Source: Aselliscus stoliczkanus (Eukaryota > Chordata > Mammalia > Chiroptera > Hipposideridae). From it: a DNA stretch of 64,000 nucleotides. Of the stretch, positions 12,045-24,661 are shown piece after piece; within the stretch, counting starts at the first letter, position 1, and every line of letters begins with the position of its first letter. The DNA is taken from assembly GCA_033961575.1 (NCBI GenBank), contig CM066728.1, positions 110,626,852 to 110,690,851 on the forward strand. The letters run 5' to 3'. Under the pieces are notes generated by a model. The model was not told where the DNA came from, made no database searches, and worked only from the letters and a program-made list of their open reading frames with translations. The translations under genes and the position numbers were made by a program.

Positions 12045-12790
12045 TCAAAAAAATGGTGACATAAAATGTAGGAGCGTATAGCAAGAAATGTAATCACTCA
12101 AGTGTCGATGGTCGGAATGCAAGATGGCACAGAGACTTTGGAAAAGAGTTGGGCAGGTTCTTAAAACTACCACACATGAAATTGCCATATGACCTAGCAA
12201 TTGCACTCTTTGTATCCCACAAAAACAAAAGCATGTGGTCACAGAAAACCTATACACTCACATTATAATGGCAGGTTTATTTGTAAACGACTCAGATGCC
12301 CTACATCAGGACTGGTTAAACGAGCTATGGTGTAGCCATACCATAGAACAATAATGGGAAAAAATAAATAAGTAAGCAAACTATTGATACACTTAATAAC
12401 TCACTTGGATAAACCTTAGGTTGTATTCACTGGGAGAAAGCAACAACAAATAAAACAAAACATAACAAAAAACAATGGAAGGTTATCTACTGTATGGTTG
12501 TGTTTATAGACCATTCTTGAACTGATGGAGTTACAGACATAGAGTCCAGAGGACAGTTTAACAATTGCCAGGGGTTAGGGAGGGGGAAGTCAGTGTGGCA
12601 ATGAATCCTTGTGCTGATGGAAAATTCTGTCTTGAGTGTATAATGTCAGTATCCTGGTTACACTGTACCCCAGGTTTGCCAGACATTATCTTTAAGTAAC
12701 TCAGTCAAAGGTATATATGATTCCTCTGTATTATTTCTTACAACTGCATGTAGTTCTACAATGATCTCAAGATAAAATAATTTAATTTTA
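12045..12790 (+). mobile_element. L1M/HAL1-type 3' end, sense
   Basis: Landmarks of an L1 ORF2 end plus 3' UTR are seen: GACTTTGGAAAAGAGTTGGG, ATTGCCATATGACCTAGCAA, CTATGGTGTAGCCATACCAT, ATCTACTGTATGGTTGTG, CAATTGCCAGGGGTTAGGGA and, near the end, an AAGATAAAATAATTTAA tail. Multiple frame breaks show it is inactive. HAL1 and L1M cannot be separated by eye. Confidence 0.78.
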
Positions 12791-12794
12791 AAAA

Positions 12795-15700
12795 GTGATG
12801 GCTAATTTAAACTCTGTGGAGATCAACCATTTCTTCATTGAATTGTTTCAATAATCAAGGAATATTTTTAAGATCCATTTTACTCCCTGAAATGGTATGA
12901 GTCCCCTATTAGAACTTGTGTTCTTGGTAAAGTTAAGTTCATAATTTACCTGAAGATGTTCAACTCTGAAGATATCCAACTTTGGCAAATCCCATTGTTT
13001 GTGGTTATAGGCAAAATACCCCAGGCCATTATCCATAGTAAGCAGGAATTACTTACATATTTTAAAGGTAATGTTTGTATATATATCTAGGTGGATGAAA
13101 TTAATGGACATTGAATATCTTTGTGGGGGTAACCCACGTGAATTGCAGTGTATACTAGGACTACCTATGTTGTGTGGCCGCTTATTTTCTTGTCTCTGTA
13201 TTTCCATTGGTCAGTGTCCCTTTGTGCCCTATTGGAAACAGTTCAGTGTCTCACTTTGACTTACCTGACCCTACCCTTCAATTTGAATTACCTAAGAATC
13301 TTGCAGATTACCCAGATCAAAGCAGAGGTGGTGGGAGGTGGTTTTGTCTGCAGAGCAGTGACAAGAGAAGGCCATTTGCTCCACCCACCACCACCTTTGT
13401 GCTGCTGCGGAAGCTGCCACAGGGGCCAATGCACACGGGTACGTGCTGCCATGTTGCACTGCAGGGGAAGCCCCTGAACCCCACAGTACTCTTACGGCTC
13501 AGTACTGGTTCCTCAGGCTCACTGTTGATGAGACAGTGAGTGCTGAGTCCCTAGGCATCACAACCACAGCCATTTGTCCCTCGTGATGACCTTAGGTGAA
13601 CCAGTGTTGACCTCCCATTTTCAAAATATATGTTTATTTCAGAGATTTCATTCCCTGCCCGCTCCCCTCCGCACCTCCTCTACTCCTCCTAACACACAGC
13701 TTTCATGATGTAGCACACACACAAAAATCTTCCCAGAATAAAAATCGTGGTTAACAATTGTTGGTGCCTAGATTAGTTATGCAAACTGGTGGTTTTCTCC
13801 AGTGTCAACTTGCAGAGAAGTGTGTCAGGAGAGAGAAACAGTGATATTCTATTCAATATCAAATAGGAAAAAGGACATTTCCTGGAGTTGGACATAGTTA
13901 GGTAATTTGACAAATTTTGTTTTATCAAACACATAGTTCTAATGCAGGACTCAGAAAATCTCAGGGAGGTAAATTGAACTTAAAGTTGATTCATCCTACT
14001 ACACTTCTGCTTCTAAAGGAAATCATTCCTGATCTTTTTTGCTGTTGTTTTTTCGTAACTTGGAGGACGAATATCACAGTGTCCTCAGCATCCCCACGCC
14101 AAGAGCCCACTGATTCATCTTTGCTTTAAAAGGCAGTAGTGAGGCTGACTCCCAGAACATTGGAGGAAGAGCACCGTGAACTCTCTGCCACAAACAGCCA
14201 TCTAGCTGGAGGAAATGATAAAAACAAATGATTTAAAGTCTTTGGAAATCATCCTAAGTGCATAGAGCAAATGAAGAACCATTCCTTCAAGAAAATGTAC
14301 TGAATCTCAGTAAGAGCAGCAGCCGCCTGGGGCACTGAGCAGTGGTCCCCTCCCTGCCCGCCCGTCCGCAGCTTCCGTCGCATGGAGACTCCTGTGGGAG
14401 CAGCTCTGCAGGGGGGTGCTTTCCAGAAGTGGGGCTCCGTCTCTCTGAAGCTACAGGACAGGGGCCAGCATTCTGCTCCAGCAGGGGCAGGCCGTTGGAG
14501 TTTCTCATCTCTCCCAGAGCTGCGTTGCAGAAGTTTCATTCCAGTTATGGCTGAGAGTTCTGGGGCTCTTTCCTTCAACTAGCCGCCATTCATGGCAGGT
14601 TGGGATTACTGGTTCCAATTGTCCCTGTCCCCATTTTGTTGTACAGTAGAAGTTCCACACCAGGAGAGACAATGGGAGAAAAAAAAACACAGGGAATACC
14701 ATCACCCTCCGCCGGCACCCTCTTCCTAGAGCAGGGTGACACTCCAGCAAAAGTGGTCTTGGCCCAGCTGGAATGCAGTGGAGCAGAGGTTCTGCAGGTG
14801 CCAAGGGGCAAGCCTTAAGCACTCTAAGCTCTGCAGTTCTTGAAGAGACTGACTGTTTGTAAAGGAGGAGGGCGAACCCCATGCCTAAGGACATTGTTGA
14901 TAGCCATGGGAAACCTGGAAGGAAAGCAGTTAAGGGGAGGCTGATGGCGCAATGATACGACTTCATTCTTTCAAAGAATCAATCAACTTGAAGTTGCCTT
15001 GATTTGTATTTCTTTTCTAATCTCTATTTCATATATTTCTACTGTAACCGGCATCATTTCTTTCCGTTTGTTGCTTTGAGTTTAGCTTGCTCTTCTTTTG
15101 CATATGTTTAAGGGGGAAGCTTAGGGTATTGATTTGAGATATTTCGTCTTTACTACTAATGTGTGTATTTTGTGCTATAAATTCCCCTTACCTCCTTCCT
15201 TCATGCGTTCACACCTGTGACCTCTGAGAGTCATCCTTCAGTGTCGACAGACTCTTTATAAACTTTGTCACTGTGTGAACTTTCCTTTGTCAAAGAGCTG
15301 GCTGGGCCTTCCTGGAGATAAAAGCTGGAGTTTTTATCATTCTTTATTGTGTGTTCAGTATAACATGGAAACCCATGTAGTACAGGAAGACAATTATGTG
15401 TTTTTAAGGTGAATGTGTGACAGGTATATCTATCCAGTTAGTTAAGCTATATTTAATCAGAAATGCTGCTGCAGTTCCATCAGAAGAAGCACAGGTGCAT
15501 GGATTAAACTTTATTGTAATAAAGCATACTCTCTAGTTCTTTCCAAGGAGTTCCCTTCAGGTTTTCCAGAAGTTTTAGAACTTCCCTGAATGTAAAGGAG
15601 TGTGTTTTTTTTAAATGACAATACAAATATAGGACAATAAAAATATATGCATATACATTTAGTCTAAACGTAATTAATATGCACGCACTGAGGGGGCCAG

Positions 15701-15930
15701 CAGCTCCTCAAGAAACTGAAAAAACGATGTCTGGCTCATGCAGCAATTTTGATGATAATTCCCTAAAAAAAAATTTGGAGCTCAGTTTTTAAAATATTAC
15801 ATGGCAAGTAATAAATTGATGAGCAGCCTTGCTCCCAGAATTAAATGACAAATGTGTTTTCTACTTAGTGAGATCTAAAGAAATTCATATTTCTTAGGTT
15901 CTGTCTGAAAATACAAGATCCTAATGAAAA
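12795..15930. other. unannotated stretch, GC-richer at 14.3-14.9 kb
   Basis: About 3.1 kb with no confident gene or repeat. The 14300-14900 part is GC-richer and carries overlapping frames of 66-153 codons on both strands. Their translations resemble no family I know and change frame without splice support, so I do not call them genes. Confidence 0.4.
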
Positions 15931-15939
15931 GATTCTTTG

Positions 15940-16390
15940 AAAGCAATAAAAACAAAAGCACAGCACACTAAAATTTATGGACTACAGCCTAAAGCAGTGC
16001 CCAGAAGGAAACTATAGCTGTAAATCCCAATATTAAAAATATAAAATAAAATAAAATAACCTAAATGTCTACCTTAAGAAAATAAACAGCGTAAATCAAA
16101 CCCAATGCATGCAAAATAAGGAAATAATAAAGATGAGAGTAGACATAAAATAGAGTAGAAAAATAATGAAGACGAAAAGTTAGTTCTTTGAGAAGATGAA
16201 CAACGTGGACATATATTAACTAGGCCGACAGAGCAAAGAAGTAGAGAACATTCACGTTACAAAAGTCAGGAATGAAAGAGGAGACATCATTACAGACTTA
16301 ATAGAAATCAAAAGACTAGTAATGGAATATTGGGAACAACTGTATACCAACAACTAGGTAACACTGCGGAAACTGTTGAGAAGTGAAATG
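15940..16390 (+). pseudogene. L1 ORF2 fragment, degenerate
   Basis: The stretch reads like the start of the L1 reverse-transcriptase region on the plus strand: AAGGAAATAATAAAGATGAG (16118), AAAAGTTAGTTCTTTGAGAA (16175), ACTAGGCCGACAGAGCAAAG, TCAGGAATGAAAGAGGAGAC (16266), ATCAAAAGACTAGTAATGGA and AACAACTGTATACCAACAAC. Frames are broken, so it is a dead LINE fragment and not a host gene. It lacks both LINE ends. Confidence 0.8.
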
Positions 16391-16394
16391 AAGG

Positions 16395-17830
16395 GAAGCC
16401 CATGGTGTAGGGCTCTAGGAAAGGGCGTGGTCCCTGCCTAGACACATACTGGAGCTCGGAGGGATCCTTATCCTGTGGGGAGGGTCACTGCCAGGAGGGT
16501 GTACGGACTGGACCACTAAACTGTATAACTCACTTGAGTCTGAGGGAAGTTGTGATTTCAAAATTCAGATTCATTGACTATTATCAGCTCCCTGCTGAGT
16601 TATAATCACTTCAGTTCAGCTAATACAATTATTGTTTAGATGTAGCAAACATCAACAACAAAAACACAAGAATTAATTGAATCCACAAATACACTCTGAA
16701 AAATGTGCTTTCGTGCATTCAAATTAATATATAAACATTGTTGATATATTTTTGTTTCATTTTTAATCTATATTTTTAGTTTTTATCTAGTACTGTAAAC
16801 AAGTCTGTTGGCTAAAAGTAGTCATATAGAAATACAGGTTTAAAAAAATGCATTCTCAATTCTAAGAAAGAAAGTTGATAAGATGGAGAAAGTAGATAAG
16901 AAAGTAGAAAAAGGCAATGCATTTTCCACAGACCTGTTTGAACTCAAATCCACCATAACATGTTGGGTTTCCTTAGAATTATTATTATTAGTAGTAGTAA
17001 TTATTATTATTTCATTTGCAAAGGAGTGCACGTGTTACCTATGTACTCCAACATTGTGACATTATTTGTAAACAAACATAAATCATATGTAAATCCTGGG
17101 TAAACTGATTTAAACAAGAAAATGTTTTAAAGTGAGGGAAAAGTTTTTAATGCATGTATCCAAGTATTTGTTTACTCTAAGGCCTTATTCAGTAGAAAGT
17201 GAATAAAAGGAGTCGCTGTTATTACCAGGAAGCATGGGATGAGACCCAGCAGAGGGGTGTCTGCTAGAGGTCTGGGGTCATGGCTGTAGCGTCTACTCTG
17301 GACTACTGACCTGTGGTCAACTTGGGACATTCATTCCCCTGGGGCCCTGCCAAATCTAAATTCCCATAGTTACCATTCTGAGAGCCAAATGGCCCTTTCA
17401 AGTTCAAGGTAATATTAATAGGGCTTGTTTATCAATGGTTGAAAACTCCAGTGTTTTAAAAAATGCATGCCTAATCTAACATGTCTTTTATTTTGAGGAA
17501 TTCCAATGGATGTTACTTATACATTTAAATTATATTTATAATTGAAAACACACAGGATTCAGAATAAATAGAAATTGTAAAAATTCATAGTAATTTAAGG
17601 TATATTGATGGAGATGATTGCTCATCCTCCCATTTAATTGTTAACAGGACACATTTATACGTTCAATCTAAAAATAAATTCTAAGGTATTGATGCTTATG
17701 AAATGTCTTGTGAATTGCCTAATGACATGATTTGAAGAGCCTAAATAAATAAAAATAATTGTAATGGTTTCTACCCAGGCATCATTATATCTCAAATGAT
17801 GAGAGAGAGAAAAAGAGAGACAGAGAGAGA
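16395..17830. other. unannotated AT-rich stretch
   Basis: Contains short (ATT)n/(AGT)n tracts at about 16976-17010 and a GA-rich tract at 17800-17834. Nothing else is recognised. Confidence 0.4.
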
Positions 17831-17837
17831 GGGAGAT

Positions 17838-18085
17838 CAACTTTTGGAGCTAGATAGATGTGGGTTTTGATTTATGATTTGCCCCTTACCAGCTTTGTGA
17901 TGTTAGGCAAGTAGTCAGACTCCTTTGAGCCAGGGCATTTAGTTTACAAAGTGAGTAATACTGAGTTATTCCATAGCATATTTGAGAGTAAAATGGGTAG
18001 ATGATTAGAAAAATAGAGGTCTAGGGAGATAGGCATATACAGTGTTGAAATTTCTAAGAAGTAAGTATAATAATTATTATTACTC
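17838..18085 (+). mobile_element. MIR SINE, sense
   Basis: Core and tail order of MIR is present: GATGTGGGTTTTGATTTATG, CCTTACCAGCTTTGTGATGT, TAGGCAAGTAGTCAGACTCC, TTTGAGCCAGGGCATTTAGT, then CAAAGTGAGTAATACTGAG and AGAGTAAAATGGGTAGATGA. The tRNA-derived head is mostly missing. MIR is present throughout mammals and is ancient. Confidence 0.82.
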
Positions 18086-18169
18086 ATGAGACTCACACGA
18101 TGGAAGGTGTGAGCTTCAGGTGCATTTCACCTGCACAATTCAGGGAGGCCCGAAGCTGAGTTAGGGAGC

Positions 18170-18442
18170 AGGCCGCAGCAGGATGGATGCAGAGCAGCGG
18201 ACAGAAACAGCAAACATCCCCGATGCACAGTCCCCTTAACTCAGAGGATAACTATTTGGGAAACTTAGTTGAACAGTGATAGTAAAATCCAGGTAAGCCC
18301 TGAACTAGGCCGCAGCAGGATGGATGCAGAGCAGCGGACAGAAACAGCAAACATCCCCGACGCACAGTCCCCTTAACTCAGAGGATAACTATTTGGGAAA
18401 CTTAGTTGAACAGTGATAGTAAAATCCAGGTAAGCCCTGAAC
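18170..18442. repeat. 137-bp tandem duplication, two copies
   Basis: Copy 1 covers 18170-18306 and copy 2 covers 18307-18442/3. Aligned at a period of 137 they match throughout except for one substitution (T at 18224, C at 18361) and the last base. The unit is not a simple repeat. Such high identity in non-coding DNA points to a recent local duplication, or to an assembly or copy-number variant. Confidence 0.97.
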
Positions 18443-18443
18443 A

Positions 18444-19585
18444 CCTTTCCATCTCAACATCCAAGTGAAAGCTTTGTGCAACTGCTGCTGTATGATGGTG
18501 AAATAGGAGGTCCCATGCCTTTAAGAAGCAAACACTTTCTTAATGTCTGCCTTTCAAATTAGATTACATCATTTTGCAGATAGAGACTCTCTTTCAAAAA
18601 AAAAGTTACTGAGCGGATTTCTGACTTGCAGTAACAATATGTCTCTCAGGCATTGCTGGGCCCAAGGGCACTGAGCTGAGAGAAGGCGACCTGAGCGTAG
18701 GGTGCGTGGCACTGTGCCACATCAGACATGAGCTTCCTCCCTCGTCAGTCCACTTCTGCATGTCTCCATGTCCTTGATGTAATGACTAAATTGTTACTGA
18801 TGCAGATGGAGTGCCATCAAGATCTTGAAATCCCTCAGAGGTGACCATATGGCTCCCTTCACCTTTTAATATTTAATGATGGTCCTTGGGCACTCTCCAA
18901 TTATTACTTTTTTTTAAAGTATGTGAAGATTGTTTGCACACCAAGTAAAAATTTTCCTACCAAAGAAAATCCACCCTACAAGATTTAAACTCCTTTAAAA
19001 TGAGAACTTTACTTGAGCATAATAAAATATTTGCTAAGATCAAGTACTCTGGTAGATGTTTTCCTCTTTAGAAATATAATCAATCTCAAACACCCTTTAT
19101 AGCTGTTAATTTTATTAATCGATGATAAGCTTCTAACACAAAGTCATGGCCAAGTAGTGTTATTGAGAAAAAAGACTGATTTTACTTAAAAAGAAACGGA
19201 AATGACCAGGTCTCCTTTGTTAACGTGATCCTATCGGATGCACGTAGCAGCAAGGTTGCTGTCAAGTATAACTGCTCTTCTCAATTTTATTGAGACAGCA
19301 AACTTTTAACACTAAGGAATATTTGTTGAAACACTTCCGAAAGCTGAGTCCTGAGTTGGCGGGCATGTTATTACAATCTGTGCTCTCTGTCCTGCATAAA
19401 AGCAATAGATGCATCCTGGAGGCCTAAGCCACAAGTCTATGTGGAAGCTACTAGCTTATCTTTGGGAGGATAGAATTCTTTGAGCATGGTTAGTATTTCA
19501 TAGTTATTTAGTCAAGCTGTTACATCTTTAAAATTATTCTCTAAAATTATTATCTTTGTTCTTCCATTCAGTGATTTGTTTTTTC
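18444..19585. other. unannotated stretch
   Basis: AT-rich unique-looking sequence. No named repeat or exon is supported. Confidence 0.4.
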
Positions 19586-19589
19586 ATGA

Positions 19590-20097
19590 ACCATTATTTA
19601 AAATAACAAGATACAGAAACAACCTAAGGGCCCATCAGTGAATGTATAGATAAAGAAGATATGGTACACATATGCAATGGAATACTACTCAGCCATAAAA
19701 AGAAAAATATTGTCATCTGGTACAACATGGATGGATTTTGAGGGTATGATGCTAAGTGAAATAAGTTGGATAGAGAGGACAAATCCATATGATTTCATTC
19801 ATATATGAAATATACAACAAAAAAACTAACAAAACAAAGGAAAACAAACTCTTAAATACAAATAATAGGATGATGGTTTCCGGTAGCAAAATAAAACAAA
19901 CACAAACTCATAGACACAGACTAAAATGAGGGTTACCAGTGGGGGAAGTGAGAAAAATATATGGTCACCAAAGGAAACTAGAGTTTTGGGGGTGAACACA
20001 TCATAGGTTATACAAATATTGAATTGTAATGTTTCACACCTGAAATTTATATAATGTTATTACCCAGTGTTACCTCAATAAATTTAATTTTAAGAAA
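19590..20097 (+). mobile_element. L1 3' end, sense
   Basis: A well-preserved order of L1 3' landmarks: ACAACCTAAGGGCCCATCAG, GATATGGTACACATATGCAA, TGGAATACTACTCAGCCATA (19679), ACAACATGGATGGATTTTGA, GGGTTACCAGTGGGGGAAGT and CTCAATAAATTTAATTTTAA at the end. It is less diverged than the other L1 3' ends here. It is 5'-truncated, with no intact frame. Confidence 0.88.
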
Positions 20098-20099
20098 GA

Positions 20100-22505
20100 A
20101 TAAAGAGTAACCCGCACCCTTTGCTAAATAGCTATTAGCTTTTAGAGAAAACCCAGCTCATGTACACATGCAGATATCAGTCTCCTAATTAAAAAACTAA
20201 AACAAACAGAACAAAACACCATCCATGAGCACAGGTTGATTCTACTTTCCCAAATGTCCTCATTGCTGTTCTAATGGGAAAGTCACCTGGAATCACTGCT
20301 CCCTGTATGTCCTCCTCTCTTTCTTCTGTGGCTTTAGTCAGGGCACACTTTTTGGTGCTAATGTGTAGGTTTGACTGACATCTGGAATGAGCTGCTAAGG
20401 CAAGAGTTTATTTTAACAAAGATAGGGTTGAGAAGAGGTTGGTCCCTTGCTTCACTTCCTAGTGTCAAAAAAATTTGCTCTGTTTTGATACTTGCCTTTG
20501 TTCCCTTCATTGGGGAATTTAACTCCATGATAAACAGACATTACAACTTGTTTCAGGAAGCGAGTGGCTGTGGCTTTGATGGATGCCCCTGGCTCGCTCT
20601 AGGCTGCCATTCAGTAATTGCTGCCACCAGGCAGGAGGCAAACCCACCTGCCTTCAGCCCTCCTTTTGGACAATGCACCCTCTTCAGAATCTCCCTGCTA
20701 ACCCTGAGCTGATTTTAATAGCTCCCTTGCCATGTCCTGAGGCTAGCTATCTCGACACCAAATCCTCCATCTTGTAAAGCGTAGTTGCTTAGGTAACACT
20801 TTGCTCCTTCCAATGTGATCTTCTGTGACAGAGGCATTCCTCCTTCTTCCAGGTGGCTTGAAGGGGTAATCACACAATTTACTTGGAGCCACAGTCAAGG
20901 TAGCTTCCTTTCTCCAGAAAAAGGGACAGTAGAGCATAATTTTAAACATGCTTATAATAATATAATCTGGACAACTAGAGGCAGACACAGCTACATTCTG
21001 AAATTGTGAGTCATGAATTTGTCTAAATTCCATTTTATTTGAAATTATTCAATTCCCCAGCCTTCTCTCCACCATTTGGAACAGACACTCTGCAGGCAAG
21101 GAGGGACGTGTTTCTTGATCAGATCTCTGGGGGAAATGCATTCTGCAATTGTTGAGTGACGGTGGAGAAGCCATGTCTTCAGCTAATTCACAGAAGTCTG
21201 AACTCTGCCCTGGAGGTCACACAAACCCCAACAGAGTGATGGCTTTATGAACAAGCCACTATTTCCTGAGACACAGGCAGACTTGTGCTGAGCCATGGGC
21301 GAAAATAAAATTCTCAGGAACATTTCGGTCTTACTGTTTGTAACAGGACATGCAAACTATTTGTAGTTTCTTATCTTTTTAGACTCTGGAACAGGCATGG
21401 TGGAAGTTTCAATCTGTCTCACTGAACCTGTGCATTAGTATTTAGGGGATAAGCAGAAAATAAAATGATTTCACACTGACTCACTGATTTCATCACATGA
21501 TCAGGACAAATGGTCCTCATTTGTCCTAGCACCAAGAGATCATATTTGAATTATTTAAACCCACTGGAAAAATATAAACTATCATTTGGCCACAAACCCA
21601 CACCAGTTGTGTCTAGGTGTCAGTAAATTTCTAGCTTAGTTGTTCAGTTTAATGGTGTATAAAACTAAACTGATGCTGTACATTGCATTGGGCAAGCTAG
21701 TTTGAAAGTACAAAAAAAAGTATTTTGTACATGCATGTACTTTCAAACACACATGCCAGGTGCTCTGTTCAATAATTTTGTGATTTTATAACTGATAGAG
21801 CTGTCACCAGATTCATTTTAAAAGCAGGAAGACTCCTGAATCCATGTTGAATCCATGTCCAGTACCTCAACCTCATAATTTAGGGGAGGCACTCAGATTG
21901 CTTTCTTGTGCAATGGACATCTTGGTACTTGATTTTCAGTTACTTCCAGTTCAGTGATAGCTTGAACTTTTTGGATAAAAATTCAAAGATGATCTCATGA
22001 GAGTAAATTGCTCACAAAGGGGCCCAAAGTGCAGTTCTATCATCAAACTGCAGGTCCTGTATTTTCCTTTGGACATTCCTCAAAATGGGGACTTCAGGAA
22101 AGCAGTGAGGCCAGGAGCACCTGTGACCTCGCGACTCCTGTAAATGTCTGAGGAGAAAGGGGAAATCAGCCTGTACGGGCACTGACATCCAGGAAAATCC
22201 CTCTTCCACGCTCCATCTTTCATCAGGTTTGCCTTTGCATGTCTTCTCTGAAAACTTGTTAATCCACATTTGTATTCAAATTGAAGTTTTATTTCTATTT
22301 CTTATCATATATAATACATAGATATTATATATGTATATATGTATTACATAATACTTTATATATATTAATACCTTGGTTTGTGATCATAATTCGTTTCGGA
22401 AACAAACTACTTGTATTGCAAGACATTGCTCGTTACCATGTGAAAATGTATTAGAAATGTTTGCTCATCTTGCAGGACACTCGAAAACCACATACTTGCA
22501 ATCCA
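20100..22505. other. unannotated stretch
   Basis: About 2.4 kb of unique-looking DNA. Frames of 113 codons (20371-20712) and 85 codons (22012-22269, minus) are present, but neither is recognisable nor flanked by convincing splice sites. A perfect hairpin lies at 21700-21748. Confidence 0.4.
21700..21748. repeat. perfect 12-bp inverted repeat with overlapping 14-bp palindrome
   Basis: GTTTGAAAGTAC (21700-21711) is the exact reverse complement of GTACTTTCAAAC (21737-21748). The palindrome GTACATGCATGTAC (21727-21740) overlaps the right arm. The loop between the long arms is 25 bases. It may be the end of an old DNA transposon or chance. Confidence 0.9.
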
Positions 22506-22509
22506 AGGT

Positions 22510-22532
22510 TTATATATATATATATATATATA
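22510..22532. repeat. (TA)n microsatellite
   Basis: A run of alternating T and A at the end of an AT-rich tract that begins near 22290. Confidence 0.93.
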
Positions 22533-22849
22533 CATGTGTTGTGTCCATGTATTTATAAATCCTCTTGAAATACCTGCCATAGACTGGGGTATCCCTCTCC
22601 CTACGTACAGGTCTTCAGTTGTACTTCACTGCCTTGTCGGATTTGCATTGTAAAACGAGTTATTATCCGGCCTAATTTGGCTTCAGCATCACTTTCCTAA
22701 AGCTTAGGAGGCTTCCATGCAGTTATTCCTCATACACTTGTCAAAATGAACATATTTATCATATTGGGTGTTTTGGTAAAGTGGAACCACTAATTGAATT
22801 TAAAAGGTTTATTCAAATCCAAGGACAGCTTTCTGAGCCTGAATCGCTT

Positions 22850-23500
22850 GATTTCTCTCTAATATTTCACACTCTTGGTCACCTCCCCCCTAAGCTCGCC
22901 CTGGCTTTGACAGTAGTTACTCCCAGGTGTCAACCCCATCCCTCTTAACCTTGGGCACGGACCTCCTGGGACTAGGGGTGTGTCTCCAAGGCCTTGTGTG
23001 CATGTTGAAGCCTCAGGCATGAATTTGGCCGTCCCCAAAGGGTAAGCAAGAAGCTAATTGTTTGTCTCGTGGTGCCTGATAATCCGAACCAGCTCCCTCA
23101 CTCCTCAGTGATGCTGAGTATTCCCACGTGTTCCCGGATCCCCCACTGGGTACTTCAAGATGGCCACGGACTAACCTGGGGTCCTGTGAGTGTGCCTCCC
23201 TTGCTTTCACCTCTGGCATGTAAAGAGCTTGGAGTCATCACTTCCATCCATACAAGAAAAAGCCAGACAAACTGAGAATCAATGACTCTCCTTAGATCCA
23301 TCAAAGAATTAAGGTCACCAGGCAAATTGTTACCTGGAAATCTCCAAGAACAGATGCAGAGCCAAGATCAGCCTACCTGGGGGGTAGCTGCTGGGCCTAT
23401 GGATGGGAAGGGACCCTTCAGTGGCCGTTTTGATGAGTCGCTGGAAATGGAGCATGGAATTGTTACCGGCCAACTGAGCAGCACCAACCCCCACCACTGA
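22850..23500. other. possible ancient LINE 5' region
   Basis: GC-balanced, repeat-like wording such as AGATCCATCAAAGAATTAAG, GTCACCAGGCAAATTGTTAC and AAATCTCCAAGAACAG recalls L1M 5' untranslated sequence in the sense direction. I cannot confirm it from memory, and the boundaries are guesses. A retroviral LTR begins near its right end. Confidence 0.25.
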
Positions 23501-24661
23501 GAAACTTCAATGTTTCCTTTTCTATAGAAATGTTAAGTCTCCTCCCTAGTTCTTTAGTTTCTTAGCTCTGGGGCTCTGATTGCTCTTCTAACCAGTTTGT
23601 GAATCTTGGACGGAAGATCCCCCTTGCTTCTTAATTGCTTTGTAAATTAGTTCCTGAATCTGAAACAATAGAAGTCTCCTACCCCTGCTTCCCATAACTA
23701 GTTGAAAGCCTGAGATTTCCTAATATCCCCCAGGCCAGGAAGGTAAATGCCAAACCCATTCTGTGTCCAGACAACTGACGCCACCTGAGGGACTGAATAG
23801 CCACAAGTTTCATAAGAATTAACAGATTTATATTTTTGTCCTCATTCAGGAGCCTTGAGGATACAGGGGATACCCCAACAAGCAAAGAAGCCAACACGGT
23901 CTTCCAGGTGGAGCTTGAGACCCCTTCCTCTCATGTGAGACCAGCTAGGGCGAGAGTTCCACGAACCCCAATAGGCAGGGACAGCTCTACGCCCCTGCCC
24001 AGCAGGAAGCAGATACAGAAGAAGAGACCTCCTGTCCCCGATAGAGATTTTATGGGGATCACGTCTCTCAAGGAATAACCAGGCAGGCAGTTAGAGGCAG
24101 GCATTGGGTCTCTGCATTCCTACATGTCCTCAGAGTGCAACCTCCTGAGGCACTTCCCCTCTCCACCCAAAACTCCCCCTAGTATTGTAATTACCTACCC
24201 CTGCGGGAAGAGCAAATGAACACAAAATATCCAACTAGATGAGACCAGTCACTCACACCTACGCAGTACCTCTTGTCAATCACAGGTGCCAATCAAGTGG
24301 TCCTACGCCCAGAAAGACCAGCCCAGTCTAGAGAAAAAGGATAAATACCCCAAGTCCTGGGAAGCCCGTGTTGTCTCCGCTGCAGCTCCTTCTGCTGCTG
24401 TTTCTTCCCTGCTCTTTTTGACCGCTTCTTCTCTTGGAGCCTCACCTTTGCATGTGCCCCCTCCACACTCTCTGGAATGTAACTTCTAATAATGGGCCCT
24501 TGAGCCATCCTCTAGTACTCAGGTCTACTTTTATTTCTAAATGTACTGTCTTTTCTAATAAACTACTTATTCTACTGCTTTACTCTGGGATCTCGTTCAA
24601 TTCTTTGCTCGAGTTGCCAAGGACCTGGACTTCGCGCCGAGAAAGGCCCCCTCCGACAACA
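23500..24661 (+). mobile_element. class I (ERV1-like) retroviral LTR remnant, sense
   Basis: The right part has the layout of a gammaretrovirus-like LTR: a TATA-like GGATAAATACCCC at about 24339, a CT-rich leader, AATAAA at 24557-24562, then the R/U5-like block ATCTCGTTCAATTCTTTGCT (24591), GAGTTGCCAAGGACCTGGAC and a terminal ...CTCCGACAACA at 24661. The left end is uncertain, and I found no clean target duplication and no primer-binding site or gag after it. It is most likely a solo or truncated LTR. The open frames inside are not viral genes. Confidence 0.62.

Noticed and set aside
20371..20712. 113-codon frame as a possible small protein
   Set aside because: No family resemblance, no start context and no splice sites of quality at its ends.
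23836..24489. Frames inside the class I LTR as viral genes
   Set aside because: They fall inside LTR-type sequence. No gag, pol or env motif is present.
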